A stretch of 64,000 nt of DNA, from the NCBI GenBank assembly GCA_932294295.1, contig OW028574.1, forward strand, positions 10,736,215-10,800,214, in the 5' to 3' direction. The notes beneath the pieces are model-generated. The model was not told the DNA's origin, searched no databases, and saw only the letters and a program-made list of their open reading frames with translations. Below, piece by piece: positions 14,701 through 25,104 of the stretch; the stretch's first letter is position 1; each line of letters starts with the position of its first letter. Made by a program: the position numbers and the translations under genes. This DNA comes from Alitta virens (Eukaryota; Annelida; Polychaeta; Phyllodocida; Nereididae).

Positions 14701-17700
14701 AGCCGAAAATCTGTTCATGGATATAAAGAGACTAATTAATGACCACTGAAAACAGATTCGTACTGATTTTAGTCTTAAACTGTATTTGACATGCAAACAG
14801 ATACTTCTACGTCATTTTATCATGACACAAGTTAATTAGGTCTGATGCCAATTAAGTGCATTTAATGCTTTCATTTAATTATAAATAGAACAACTTCAGA
14901 AGTTCACTGACCTCTGTCCATGGAGTCGTGACTCCAAGCTCTTTCAAACACCTTGAGGCCATGACTTGAAAAAAAAAAGTTACGTTCTTAGTTTTTGGCA
15001 TATTGCTAATATTTGATTTTCCTGAGCCATAACTTCAGTAGTTACGATTTTATGTTTTTATCATTTTATGTTTTTAATCAATCTCCATAAAACTCAATAC
15101 TTATTTCACAAACAAGAGTTATAAAGCAGTAAATGCAGTTCTTTTCTGCCTTAAATGCCGTACGTTTATGAACGCAAATAGGTATATTCATAATAATATA
15201 TGGTGGCAGGTGTGCATATAGTTTAAGCCACCACATATTGACTGTAGATTATTGATAAGTGAATGACTTACGTGCAGCAGATCAGCTACAGAAACATAAG
15301 CCATATAAACTAATTAAGCACAATTAAATACTTGATGATTTGACCTTGGATGAACTAGAGGATTTGACCTTTCTGAAGTCCTGGACTTATTAGTGGAAAG
15401 GGTGGTAACAGTGGGGGTGAAGATGGCCAACACACGGCTCTGCGCAATGTACAATCCAGTTATATCTATTCCATACCTATCTCAGTCTCAGATGTGAATG
15501 ACCTTTAAGTTAACATGTTCTTAAATATGATATCACTCCTTATATTAATTTGTCATTAAGGCAATCTACGTTATCCTTCCAGAACTGATAATTAGAGTAA
15601 GTAGTTCTCTTCCATTCTCTCACAAATATGAATGGAGATAAAAAATATAAGCTTCTAGTAAAGTAAAAATTAATCCGAAGCTCCCATGTCTGCTGGAACA
15701 GCATGTCTAGACTGATGTATAATGAGATGATAAGACGAAAACTGTCTGAATCGATCCACAACAGACTCAGTGTCTATTAACAGAGTCTCACAGAATGTTT
15801 TTTACTTGAATTTGATATCTTACTTCCCCTTGGAATTAGGCTCTCATATGTTTGACGGCTGAGATGTCTCTGTTGGCTAGCATTAGAAAAAAAAACAGGA
15901 AAAAAAAAACAACAATGTGTGTATTACAAATTGTTTAAGTTGGTTAATGATCTTGGTGTATATGGATTTGTTTCTTTTTCCACTCAATAAACCATAACGT
16001 ATGGCAGGATGAAGCCAAAACTCCTTTTTGAAGTTGTTTTCGTCAATATAATGGATATCAATTGACTGTCTTTTCAGGTGTGGATAGATGCTGGGACGCA
16101 AATCTTCTACTCGTATGCCTTGGCTTTGGGAGCTATGACAGCTTTGGGCAGCTACAACAAATTCAACAACAACTGTTACAGGTAAACAGGACACCATCGA
16201 AATAACCAAAACAATAACCATTTTCCATAAGAGAATAATCTGAGAATTTGAGGTTATTGCTCGGTGTTACTCCGGTGGCCTATTGGTAAAGGTGTCGAGT
16301 CAGCTGCTCTTAAGATCATGGGTTCAGTTTTTTGTAATATCCACATAGCCCACACTGATCCCACAGGTAACAGTAAATCTCAAGAATTAATTTGCATGAA
16401 ATTTAAATTGCCAATGCCTCATATACACTTATTAGTCAATAAAAACCCACTTAGTCATTAAAAACCATTCATACATTGTAGCTAGAATGGAGGCTATCTT
16501 ATCATGTCATCATCATTTGCGCATCTGGTAGTTGGTCAGACGTGGTTGAAAGAGAGGTAATTCCGTGCAGCAGTTTTCTGCTCGGTCGAGTGGTCAGGAT
16601 ATTAGCCAGCTCTTCTGACAGGGCCTGGGTTCAAACCCCAGCCCGAGCTCTCTAAGCTACAGCTGTATCTTACCTGCCTGTCATTCTATTAGATGTTAAA
16701 TTAGCATTGTCTAGTATCCAATGTCCGATGCCGGTGATTTACCGTGGGCAAGTAAAAGACCCACCCATGGAGTATATGTCCCACTCTGTGAACTTTAAAT
16801 GTACTTCATCTAAAACATGCAAAAAATCTGGAGACGCAAGACTTTTTATTTATTATATTGTTGGAAAAAGTGCAGTATAGCGGACCCAGATTTATAACTT
16901 CTATGACGTCAAAAGCTTGAATTCAGTGTATGACGTCACAAACTAATGACAGCTGTTTTTCATGTTCATTGTAAAAGTGCCGTTTACTTTTTCTTTTTCT
17001 TGGGGGCTGTTTTCCCTAACCCCAGCTACTCTATACCAAATGTTATTCTAATTGTGCTAGAATTGTAGTATGTAATATAATCTTTAAAATTTCATAATTC
17101 ATGGACGTAAAATATGAGCATAAATTTGGGTCCGTTATACTGCACTAAACCCATATTGTTTTAGCTTTATATTGTTTTACCTTTCTTTGCAGAGACTGTG
17201 TGATCATTTCAGCCATCAACAGTTCAACCAGCCTTTTCGCTGGCTTTGCTATTTTCTCAATTCTTGGGTTTATGGCTCATCAACAAGGAGTGGACATTGC
17301 AAATGTAGCGGAATCAGGTTAGTGGAGAAATCAAGGTTTGATACTTGAGCAAAGGTTCTCTCTAAATTTAGCAGTACGGATTTTAATAAGTTATGATAGT
17401 ATAAGTTTAATATACTGTCTTAAGTTCTTTGCAGGAAAATGCTTGGTATATATAGCATGTGACTTTCATACTACAGTTCTTGGTGATCTTATTTGAAATG
17501 TTTTTCCAATTTTTTGCCAGGAAAATGCTTAGTATACATATTATGCCTAGCATGTGACTTTCACACTTAAATTCTTTATATTATTACCTTAAAATAACAA
17601 TGCAAATGTTGCTGAGGCATTATAACTATCATCATTGTCTTCAATGGTTCACTAGAAAGGGTTTATCATACCTAAAATAACTTATCATTACCATGATCAC

Positions 17701-20700
17701 ATAATCATTTGCTGAGGTCTCTCTGGAACCCAGGTGGGCACTCGCTAGCGTTACCCTCCGGTTTCTTAGAGTGCTCTCCTGATCTGCCCATACATAATAT
17801 GTACATTTGTGAATTATTATTTTTTTCTTATAATAGATCAATATGTTTGTTGAATAATATTGTTTATGGAATATGTATTGTGCAGGAAATAAAGTGTCTT
17901 AAGTCTTGAGTCTAAGTTAGATTATTGGTTATTTAGCAGCAATGCCCTGTAGACTTGGGTCAGGGACATTGAGTTGATATTAATTACCGAGAAATCTTTT
18001 TCTCTTTAAACATCATGTATGATGCTGTCATACTTGATCATTTCCCATTGAACTGTACAAAGTTAACTTGTATGTGATTACTTGTTATTTTTGTAAGCAC
18101 CAGGTAATCATTTGATCGTTTGGATGCTGGGCCTGGAAAATATAAAAATTGGGAGAATCCTCATGAAGATGTTATTTCTATACTTTGTCTTTATGAATAT
18201 CTGATGACTTTTATGTGACGCAAAGTTTAGAAAAATATGTATTCTGTGTTTTATGTACTCTGTGTTTGTTCCAGGACCAGGCTTGGCTTTCATCGCTTAT
18301 CCAAAAGCTGTGACACAAATGCCAGGGTCACCTTTCTGGGCAGCTTTGTTCTTTTTCATGATCATCCTGCTTGGACTAGACAGTCAGGTAATAATCAATG
18401 CTCTTTGTTGCGTTAAAATAACCGCCAGGTAGACGATGAAATCATGAATTGGATAATTGGATTCTCAGAATTTTGCGCTAATTGGGATCTCACATTATAT
18501 TACAAACTTCACTTAGTAGGCAGGTTGAAAAAAAAACAGAAAACCTTACTTCATGACCGTTGGCCTGGAAATATAAATCGTGTAGAGACAGACTGCCTTC
18601 TGGGCTTAGATATGAGGGTTTATTTATATTTTGTATTTTAAAATAATTCATATTGACTCATTTTGTACTGCGGAAATTCTGAATTAAATGATGAATCTGA
18701 ACTGAACTGGAAATAGTTGGCATGCGTGTTTATTCCCCAATTGCAGCCATATCACCTGAAATAGCGGGTGATACGGGCCGGGTGATCTGGATTTCATGCT
18801 GCACAGAATGACGTTCATGCATGCCCAAATAAGGAAGCTCAGGACGTTGCTGTTTCCAAATAAGGAAGAAACACGTGCGGCCGACAGAATGCCGGCGTGA
18901 CTACAGTTGATGTGTCAGATTAATACCAACTAATCCCATTACAGTAAATTGATTTATGTACATAATAAAGTTAAAATTTTGAAAATTGGACAAAAACTGA
19001 CTCAGTTATGCAGTAAAATATATGCGAAGCAAGGAGGTTCATAACACTGTTGACGTTGCAGTCAGTTTTTTCCCATTCAGACAGCGATCACTTTGTCATA
19101 CATTTTATTCAATAACTTCCAAATTGAATTCATCCGATTTAAAAAATTTTAAGTTTCACATTGCTGAAATTAATTGGGGAATAGAAGGAAAACCACAACT
19201 CGTCACTATTGGTTTGACAGATCAGACTTGGAGGCTGCTACGCACCCACCTCGTCTGATCTGTCAGTGATTAGTGGTTTTCCTTTATTTGGCATAAATAT
19301 TTTGGATAACCTGCATGTTGTACTTACAGAACAATGTTAAAATGTTACGCATTACTTAGTTGAATAGTGAAAGCATTTATTATCGCTTTTCAGTTTGTTG
19401 GTGTGGAGGCGTTTATCACCGTTGCCATGGACCTCTTTCCTCAATTGAGGAAAAAATACAACCGAGAATTCTTCATTGCTCTGTATTGCATCTTCTCCTT
19501 TTCAGTTGGACTGTCAATGTGTACCAAGGTAATTGTTTTATCGCCATTTTTAATATTTTGAAATAATGATTTGACACATTACCAAGTCGTATTAGCATGC
19601 TAATGTGTACAAAGTGCGGTTTTGCAGTTCAGTTTTTTTCCAACTTCTCCACCCACCATGTAGCGAAATTCTAATGTCACAATGTGAAATATGAATACAT
19701 TTTAACATTCCACAGCGCACACCCATCATTTCTATTCAAGGTTAGAGAATTCTGCATCTGCATGTTCACTATGAAGGTCACTGCCCGTCAGACAGTCGAA
19801 GCTTTTTTGACGTCTGCGATTTCTTTGCTCTTAAAAATCGCTGTTTACACAAGACACAAACTGTCTGGGGAGTGAAGTGACATGACGGCTCAATTGTCAT
19901 AGTACAAAGATAACACTCAAGAGAAATTTACTTTTTAAGTCATATCCAAATATTTGACTTAGTACAGGAATTTTGAAAAGCTGCATAGTGCAGAAGGATG
20001 TGAAATGAAGAAGTTGACTATTAAAAAAATGGAAACAATTCTGTTGTACTTAGATCTCACCCCAGTGTGCATTAAAAACATTGTCTTGACTATTTGCATA
20101 GAATTTCCAAATAGACTAAACGTTCATATTCAGTGGGGGGTATAAATGCTGACCCCACTGCTGGCCCTTTGCACCCAAAAGTAAGACACAAATATATCAT
20201 GAAAATTGTGTCAGAATGACATCTGATAATAAATGACCAAAATTTTCCACTTTGCTTTGAACTCCCTAGTGGGGTCACCATTCCTGGTTCCCAGCCTGAA
20301 TTGTCTCAATATCAATGCTGGCTTATTAGGTAGGGTAACCAGGATGTCAAATATTTGCAGATAAGACAGACTTTTGTTTTTTTATGTTGACCTGAATATC
20401 AAATGTAGATTTAATGACTGGATGGCCAGGTTTAGCATTTTATCAAATTCATTGAACAAACAGACTTTTTAAATATATGGTTATTTAATATTACCTAGGT
20501 ATATATATTTATTACATGCTAATGTCTTCTTAACTCTTAAAAAGTGCTGGATTATTTTTGTTATTATATATATATATAAATGAACTTGAAATGTATGTAT
20601 AAGCACATTGGAAATCAAATAAATTACAAACTATAATATATAATCTCAAAAAATATTAACGTTACTATTTCTTTGTTATTTTCCAGGGAGGAATGTATGT

Positions 20701-22132
20701 ATTTCAGATATTTGACTACTACTCAGCCAGTGGCTTGTCCCTGCTGTGGGTCTGTTTCTTTGAGTGCATTACTGTCGCCTGGATCTATGGTATGTGTTGT
20801 AAAAATAAAAATTATAACATTTGGGTTTAGTGCAGTATAGCGGACCCGAATTATTGACCATATTTGGCATCCATGAAACGTGAAAATAATCACTATTTTT
20901 GACCAAATTTCCATAAATATTGTGGCACACAATAAGAATTACATTTGTGTTAAGTAGCGGGAAAAAATTAAAATAAACTATCATTAACTTGCGTACTTGC
21001 CTCACCGCCGCCGTTTGTTTGTGACGTCACTCATTGAATTCAAGCAATTAACGTCATAGGCCTGGCAACGAGGCTCGCTAAATATGGTCAATAATTTGGG
21101 TCTGCTATACTGCACTTTTTCCTAACATTTTGACATTTTTATATTCTTTGAAACATTGCTTATTCATTTCGACAAGTCGGAAGATGAAACTTTTTATATT
21201 TGCGAATTAAGTAGATTAATGCTTGTATGTCTTCTGATAGACTATTGAAACAGCTTTTTATGTTGGGTTACCCTTTATCGAGCAGCATTGATAACTGATA
21301 TGCACCTACCTTTTTTTTTTCTAGGTGGCAGAAGATTTTATGACAATGTTGAACTCATGATCGGCTTCAAGATAAACCCTTGGCTTAGGATTTGCTGGAC
21401 GTACATAACCCCTGCAATTACCCTGGTAAATAATTAATATAATTCAACTTTTGATATTGAAACAATGTTTCCTCTACGAACTATGGTACATTAAAATCTC
21501 AAGCTGTACTTGTATTTTGGAATAGAGCAGAATTTGCATGTATTTAAAAAACATGAGAAAGAAACAAAATGTAGAAATTATAAAGTAGTAAATAAGGAAT
21601 TAATTGCCCCAAAAAAAAAAAAATTTATAAATGTTGCATGTATTTATGTATTTTATTGATTAATTTTAGGGAATTATGGTATTCATGTGGGTACAATATG
21701 AACCACTTGTTTATAACCGGACATACGAATATCCACCTTGGGCCTTGGCGTTAGGACTCGGCATGGCTTGTGCATCAATGGTTTGCATTCCTGTCTACTT
21801 TGCTATAAGTTTTGTCATCACACCAGGGACTCTCAAAGAGGTAAATTTATTTGTTTATGTATTTATTCATGTATTTAGTAATTGATAACATTTTATTCAA
21901 GGAAGCACTTCATGCAACTAAAACCATTTTAAAAAAATTTCAGAGGTGGATAAAAATGACGACGCCCGATCTGAGGCCTCACCAAATTCCCGAACATTGG
22001 AAAGAAGAAACAAGATACAAGATTCTCTTGGCCAATACATTGTATGAAAACCCACTTCTGAAGGTTTCTACAGAAAAAGAAATTGATGACAACCCGAAAT
22101 TACAAACACCGATGTTGAAGTCTGGTGTGTAA
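8775..22132 (+). CDS. SLC6: SLC6 family Na+/Cl--dependent transporter, GABA/taurine/creatine group (5' partial)
   Basis: Plasma-membrane symporter that drives a small amino acid-like substrate inward with Na+ and Cl-. Nine exons with matching phases: 8775-8909, 16078-16181, 17193-17317, 18275-18387, 19394-19528, 20687-20789, 21325-21425, 21670-21840 and 21944-22132 (TAA). They give 391 residues. The first exon enters at [13 protein letters not shown] (TM5 region). Then come [19 protein letters not shown] (TM6), [11 protein letters not shown] (TM7, with the Ser linked to chloride binding in this family), [16 protein letters not shown] (TM8 Na+-site region), [16 protein letters not shown] and the C-terminal helices up to TPGTLKERW. 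LDSQFVGVE and YEPLVYN resemble creatine transporters, but the substrate-defining TM1 lies outside the window, so the substrate (GABA, taurine, betaine or creatine) is unresolved. The N-terminal third is missing from the window, not broken. Confidence 0.95.
9162..9480 (+). mobile_element. Dispersed repeat family 2, copy 1 (SLC6 intron)
   Basis: Shares CAGCCATATCACCTGAAATA near its left end, AGAATGACGTTCATG in the middle and a hairpin pair TTTGACAGATCAGA / TCTGATCTGTCAAA near the right end with 18729-19290. Ends with GGTTTTCCTATAATA. No coding capacity is seen. Class unknown. Confidence 0.65.
10585..12646. repeat. Inverted-repeat region of about 2 kb with degenerate internal modules
   Basis: The left arm (about 10600-10790) contains GACGGGCAGGCGGGCATAAC followed by ACTTTC. 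The right arm (about 12530-12646), read in reverse, contains GGAGGGCGGGCGTTACACTT. It continues with matching GTAGTGGTGCCTTTTGATAG-type text. Between them, GAGCAGAACTCT and related modules recur at about 10665, 10820, 11140 and 11300. This suggests a foldback element or nested copies of a mobile element. Confidence 0.55.
13334..13408. repeat. 15-bp tandem repeat, five units
   Basis: Units of GCATGTCATATTAAA, one a base short and two slightly diverged, in a large SLC6 intron. Confidence 0.9.
13445..13960 (-). pseudogene. Degenerate 3' end of a non-LTR retrotransposon reverse transcriptase
   Basis: Minus-strand pieces in shifting frames read [20 protein letters not shown], then [20 protein letters not shown], then [16 protein letters not shown]. 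These follow the order of conserved tail motifs of LINE polymerases: the IQ.RALR.V segment, the FK.LN.LAP.YL.DLF segment, and the .FG...WN segment. Stops and frameshifts separate them, so it is a dead 5'-truncated copy. The clade (CR1/L2-like) is a guess. Confidence 0.75.
13976..14047. repeat. 36-bp perfect tandem duplication
   Basis: Two units, 13976-14011 and 14012-14047, each starting TTGCCGTATG and ending AGCAATAA. Confidence 0.95.
14437..14590. repeat. Poly-G/poly-C dispersed element, copy 2
   Basis: Begins GGGGCGGAT, followed by a G run, and ends with a C run then AAATCTGCTACTG. AGGCCAAG(C/A) in the middle matches 860-1030. Confidence 0.5.
16268..16400 (+). mobile_element. SINE-like tRNA-derived copy
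   Basis: CGGTGGCCTATTGGTAAAGG resembles an A box and ATGGGTTCAGT a decayed B box of tRNA-type promoters. It lies in an SLC6 intron. Confidence 0.45.
16580..16830 (+). mobile_element. tRNA-derived SINE, best-preserved copy
   Basis: The head has CTCGGTCGAGTGGTCAGG (A-box region) and a good B box GGGTTCAAACCCC. A body follows with GTGGGCAAGTAAAAGACC and CACCCATGG, shared with the other copies. Mature tRNA folding is not supported, so it is not a tRNA gene. Confidence 0.65.
16863..17152 (-). mobile_element. hAT-like MITE, copy A (290 bp, 8-bp TSD)
   Basis: Inverted ends share GTGCAGTATAGCGGACCC. ATATTGTT is directly repeated on both sides (16855-16862 and 17153-17160), the 8-bp target duplication expected of hAT elements. 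Reversed relative to copies B-D. Ends 40 bases before an SLC6 exon. Contains two TGACGTCA palindromes. Confidence 0.9.
18729..19290 (+). mobile_element. Dispersed repeat family 2, copy 2 (SLC6 intron)
   Basis: Longer copy of the 9162-9480 element: CAGCCATATCACCTGAAATA, AGAATGACGTTCATG, TTGACAGATCAGAC and GTCTGATCTGTCA in the same order, with about 240 extra bases. ATTCCCCAATTG near the start recurs inverted as AATTGGGGAAT near 19170. Confidence 0.65.
20823..21122 (+). mobile_element. hAT-like MITE, copy B (300 bp, 8-bp TSD)
   Basis: Starts GGGTTTAGTGCAGTATAGCG and ends CTATACTGCACTTTTTCC. TAACATTT flanks both ends (20815-20822, 21123-21130). Starts 33 bases after an SLC6 splice donor. Contains TGACGTCA at 21022-21029. 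Confidence 0.92.
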
Positions 22133-22151
22133 TGGATGGATAAAACCTAAA

Positions 22152-22157
22152 AATAAA
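22152..22157 (+). promoter_or_regulatory. Candidate polyadenylation signal of the SLC6 gene
   Basis: An AATAAA hexamer lies 20 bases after the SLC6 stop codon. It is unusually close, so a later signal could be the main one. A MITE copy (22551-22796) lies in the possible longer 3' UTR. Confidence 0.4.
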
Positions 22158-22550
22158 ACGTATTAAGATGATTATAATGTGGTAGGATTTAGTATTTATG
22201 TACACAAGCTGAACATTTGTGCCATCCCCAGATTATTAAAATGTACACTCAAAACCTTTTCCATTCTGTAAAGACCCTTTGGCAATCTGCATTTTCAATT
22301 TGTACACCCAATTTTTAAATTGCAAATGGATTTTTGGCAACCATCTAAAGAAAGACTTTCTTTATTGTTTCTACCTTAATCTAATGTTAAAGTCTTGGGA
22401 TGACCCAAAGTTTGCTTGTCTTATATTAAGATGCCATAAATGATATACTTGCAAATAGCCATGTGGTGCACAATTTAGCAGCATTTGGTTTTGACACGAG
22501 CAATCTTAAACTGTCTCAACACGAATAATTGAGACTACTTATAGAAGACT

Positions 22551-22796
22551 GGTTTAGTGCCGTATAGCGGACCCAAATTCATGCTCATATTTGGCGTCCA
22601 TGAAATATAAATAAATTTATTTTGTATAAATTTTAAGTGCCAGCTCCATTAGAATGACATTTGGTGTATAGTAACAGGGGTTTGGGAACCGCCAAGAAAA
22701 GATAAATTCTATCTTACTTCCTGTAGTCCAGGGAGTTCCCACGAGTGTACAACAAGACTTGCTACATATGGTCATAAATTTGGGTGCACTTTTTCC
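22551..22796 (+). mobile_element. hAT-like MITE, copy C (degenerate)
   Basis: The left end GGTTTAGTGCCGTATAGCGG is clear. The right end has lost the inner inverted repeat (GGGTGCACTTTTTCC). Flanks AGAAGACT and AAAAGACT are imperfect and slightly offset. Lies downstream of the SLC6 stop. Confidence 0.75.
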
Positions 22797-25104
22797 TAAA
22801 AAGACTTCATTATATTATGTAATGTACCACAACCGTGGGTTCAGAATTTTACTTATAGATTTGTAGTAAAACCATTAGGTGCCTGTAATAGTATTTTGAG
22901 AGTTGTATCGGTATACCATTGAATTTATTCTTTGTTTAAAGGATACCGAATCTTACTTTTGACTATCCGTAATTAAAAGAAGGTATTGCAATGTATTAAC
23001 TACCCACATGCTTGTAGACTGCATAAAATAAAACAATTTTGCAAGGGACCGGATTTTTTTTTATCTTTTGTGGCCGTAGTATAATATACCGTTTTTTTAT
23101 TACATACAAGATGATTTATTTATACTTCACAACAAAAATTAGTGACCAGCCTTAATATCCAGAGAGATTGCAATATTAATTTGCATAGATCTCAGTGGCG
23201 TTTTGTTTGATATTATGATCTATTTTGCTTGCTTAGGTAATTTTGCTTTACAATGTTATTTTTGAGCCAATAAATTTTATGTTAATGATCGTTTATATAT
23301 GTTTTTTCAGAATAAAATTTTGTGGTACTGCAAAGTCATTGTCCGTCTTAGAATAATTGTTTCTTTAGGGAAGTAGTAAAACTTGCGTTAACAGTCGCTG
23401 AAGGGAATTCAATATCTGGCTGGATACTCTTCGTAAGCTCATTCTCAGTGTACCATATGAAATTCTAAATCAGTGGTGCCTTGTACTCATATTTGGTGCG
23501 ACTGGTATGACTTTGTACACCAGATGGCGCATCAATGCAGCATTATCACAAAGAATACCAAGAACCCACATGTGCATGCTGCTGAAAGGAGGCGCATTGT
23601 TAACTGAGCTGATGACGTCACTAACAGAACACTGACTATATGTATGACATCATTGACATGAAGAGTTCATGTCTTCAGACTGTTGTCTGTCGACTTTGTA
23701 CAATGGTGCAGCTAAATATCTAATATTTTTGCTTCATGCGGCCTGTAGTACACTGGAATTGTGTGGTAATGGTAATATTAACTATTTTAACTGTCAAATT
23801 GAGGAAACTACGGACTTGACAGAGCTATTTCAAATCAATTTTATTATCCACTAGGGACATAGTAGTTAGCGCCTAATACTCCTAGAATGCCCGACGCTTC
23901 TTGGTAATCTTCTTTGATTATCATTTGATTATCTTGCTCACCAGGGAGCAACTAATTTCAGCCGCAATAAAGCAACATATGAACAAGCATAAATCTGCCC
24001 GAACTGATGTCTTTATACTACAGTAGTTTCATAAATGTGGTCGACTCAAAGACAGCTGTAGCTATAACTGGCTAAAGCCAAGCACTTTTATCTACTTCTA
24101 GCTTATAGACTAATATAATCAGCTTACACCGACCACCACTGAAAAAATGTAACTCTTGGCAACTAAGAAATTTATTGTATATCATATTTATGTACTTTTA
24201 GATACGATTTTCAGTAGCCAGACAGTTCCATTTAGTGGCTGGTACTATTGCACAACAGAAGTTGCCTAGCTTTGTCTAGGTTCATTTTGAAAGGCCGTTT
24301 TTAATGAAACTAAGTCATAGAGGCAATTAACTGTGCATCAGCAAACAATACATTCCTTTGTGTGTACCTCAAACTCCTATACTACTGTTCTCTGGTTAAT
24401 TTGCTCATGAACAAAGAAAACAAGAAAAATCAAAATTCCATAAACAAGAAGGGAATTTAATCACATTCATACACATGTATAACATTTTAACTCTCACATA
24501 ATCAACCGCTCAAGCAACCATTTCACTAGACAGTAACATACAGAATCAAGGCAAAAGAGCTTCAATGTGGAATGTGTCACTTGACAAAAAATGAATTTTA
24601 TTAATGAGTGTTTGTTCTTTAAAACTTGAAAATCACAACCTTTAAGTGGTTTATTTATGTTGACCATAAAATAAAAATAAAAATGCAAATCCAGAGAAAT
24701 AACATCATCGGTTGAATTACACAATGTTTCTTTCATTACACATTTCATGAATATAACACAGATCAAATAATTTCCAATATCAACTGACAAACAACAGTTT
24801 TCTCAATTGTCTTGGAACAAGCTGCAACAAATACAAAACTTTTTGAGGTGGGTACCTCTTTGGCTTAGTTTAAAAGCTACAAATTTACATTATGTCACTT
24901 TGCATTCACAGACTGACGCTGTAAGACCACTTAAAATTACGCACATGACAACTTAGATATTCTTTTATAATTAATTTTAACCAGTAAGATTTAAGTCCAT
25001 GTTTGACCGCTGGGTGACCGCTGGGTAAGGTTTGCCGCTACCAACTCGGCTATCACAGTGAACGGATTCCTAGTATAACGATTCATTTTGTCATTCCTTC
25101 ATCA

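Larger units (their letters stand above)
22133..25104. other. Convergent intergenic region between SLC6 and ERO1
   Basis: This should hold the 3' UTRs of the plus-strand SLC6 gene and the minus-strand ERO1 gene, which face each other. No coding exon was seen. It contains a degenerate MITE copy at 22551-22796; the rest is AT-rich sequence with short unsupported open frames. Confidence 0.6.

Noticed and set aside
16586..16660. Functional tRNA gene
   Set aside because: A/B-box-like motifs are present but a full cloverleaf with matching acceptor stem is not; the SINE body follows.
23669..23854. 61-codon open frame downstream of SLC6
   Set aside because: No recognisable features; consistent with chance in AT-rich intergenic DNA.
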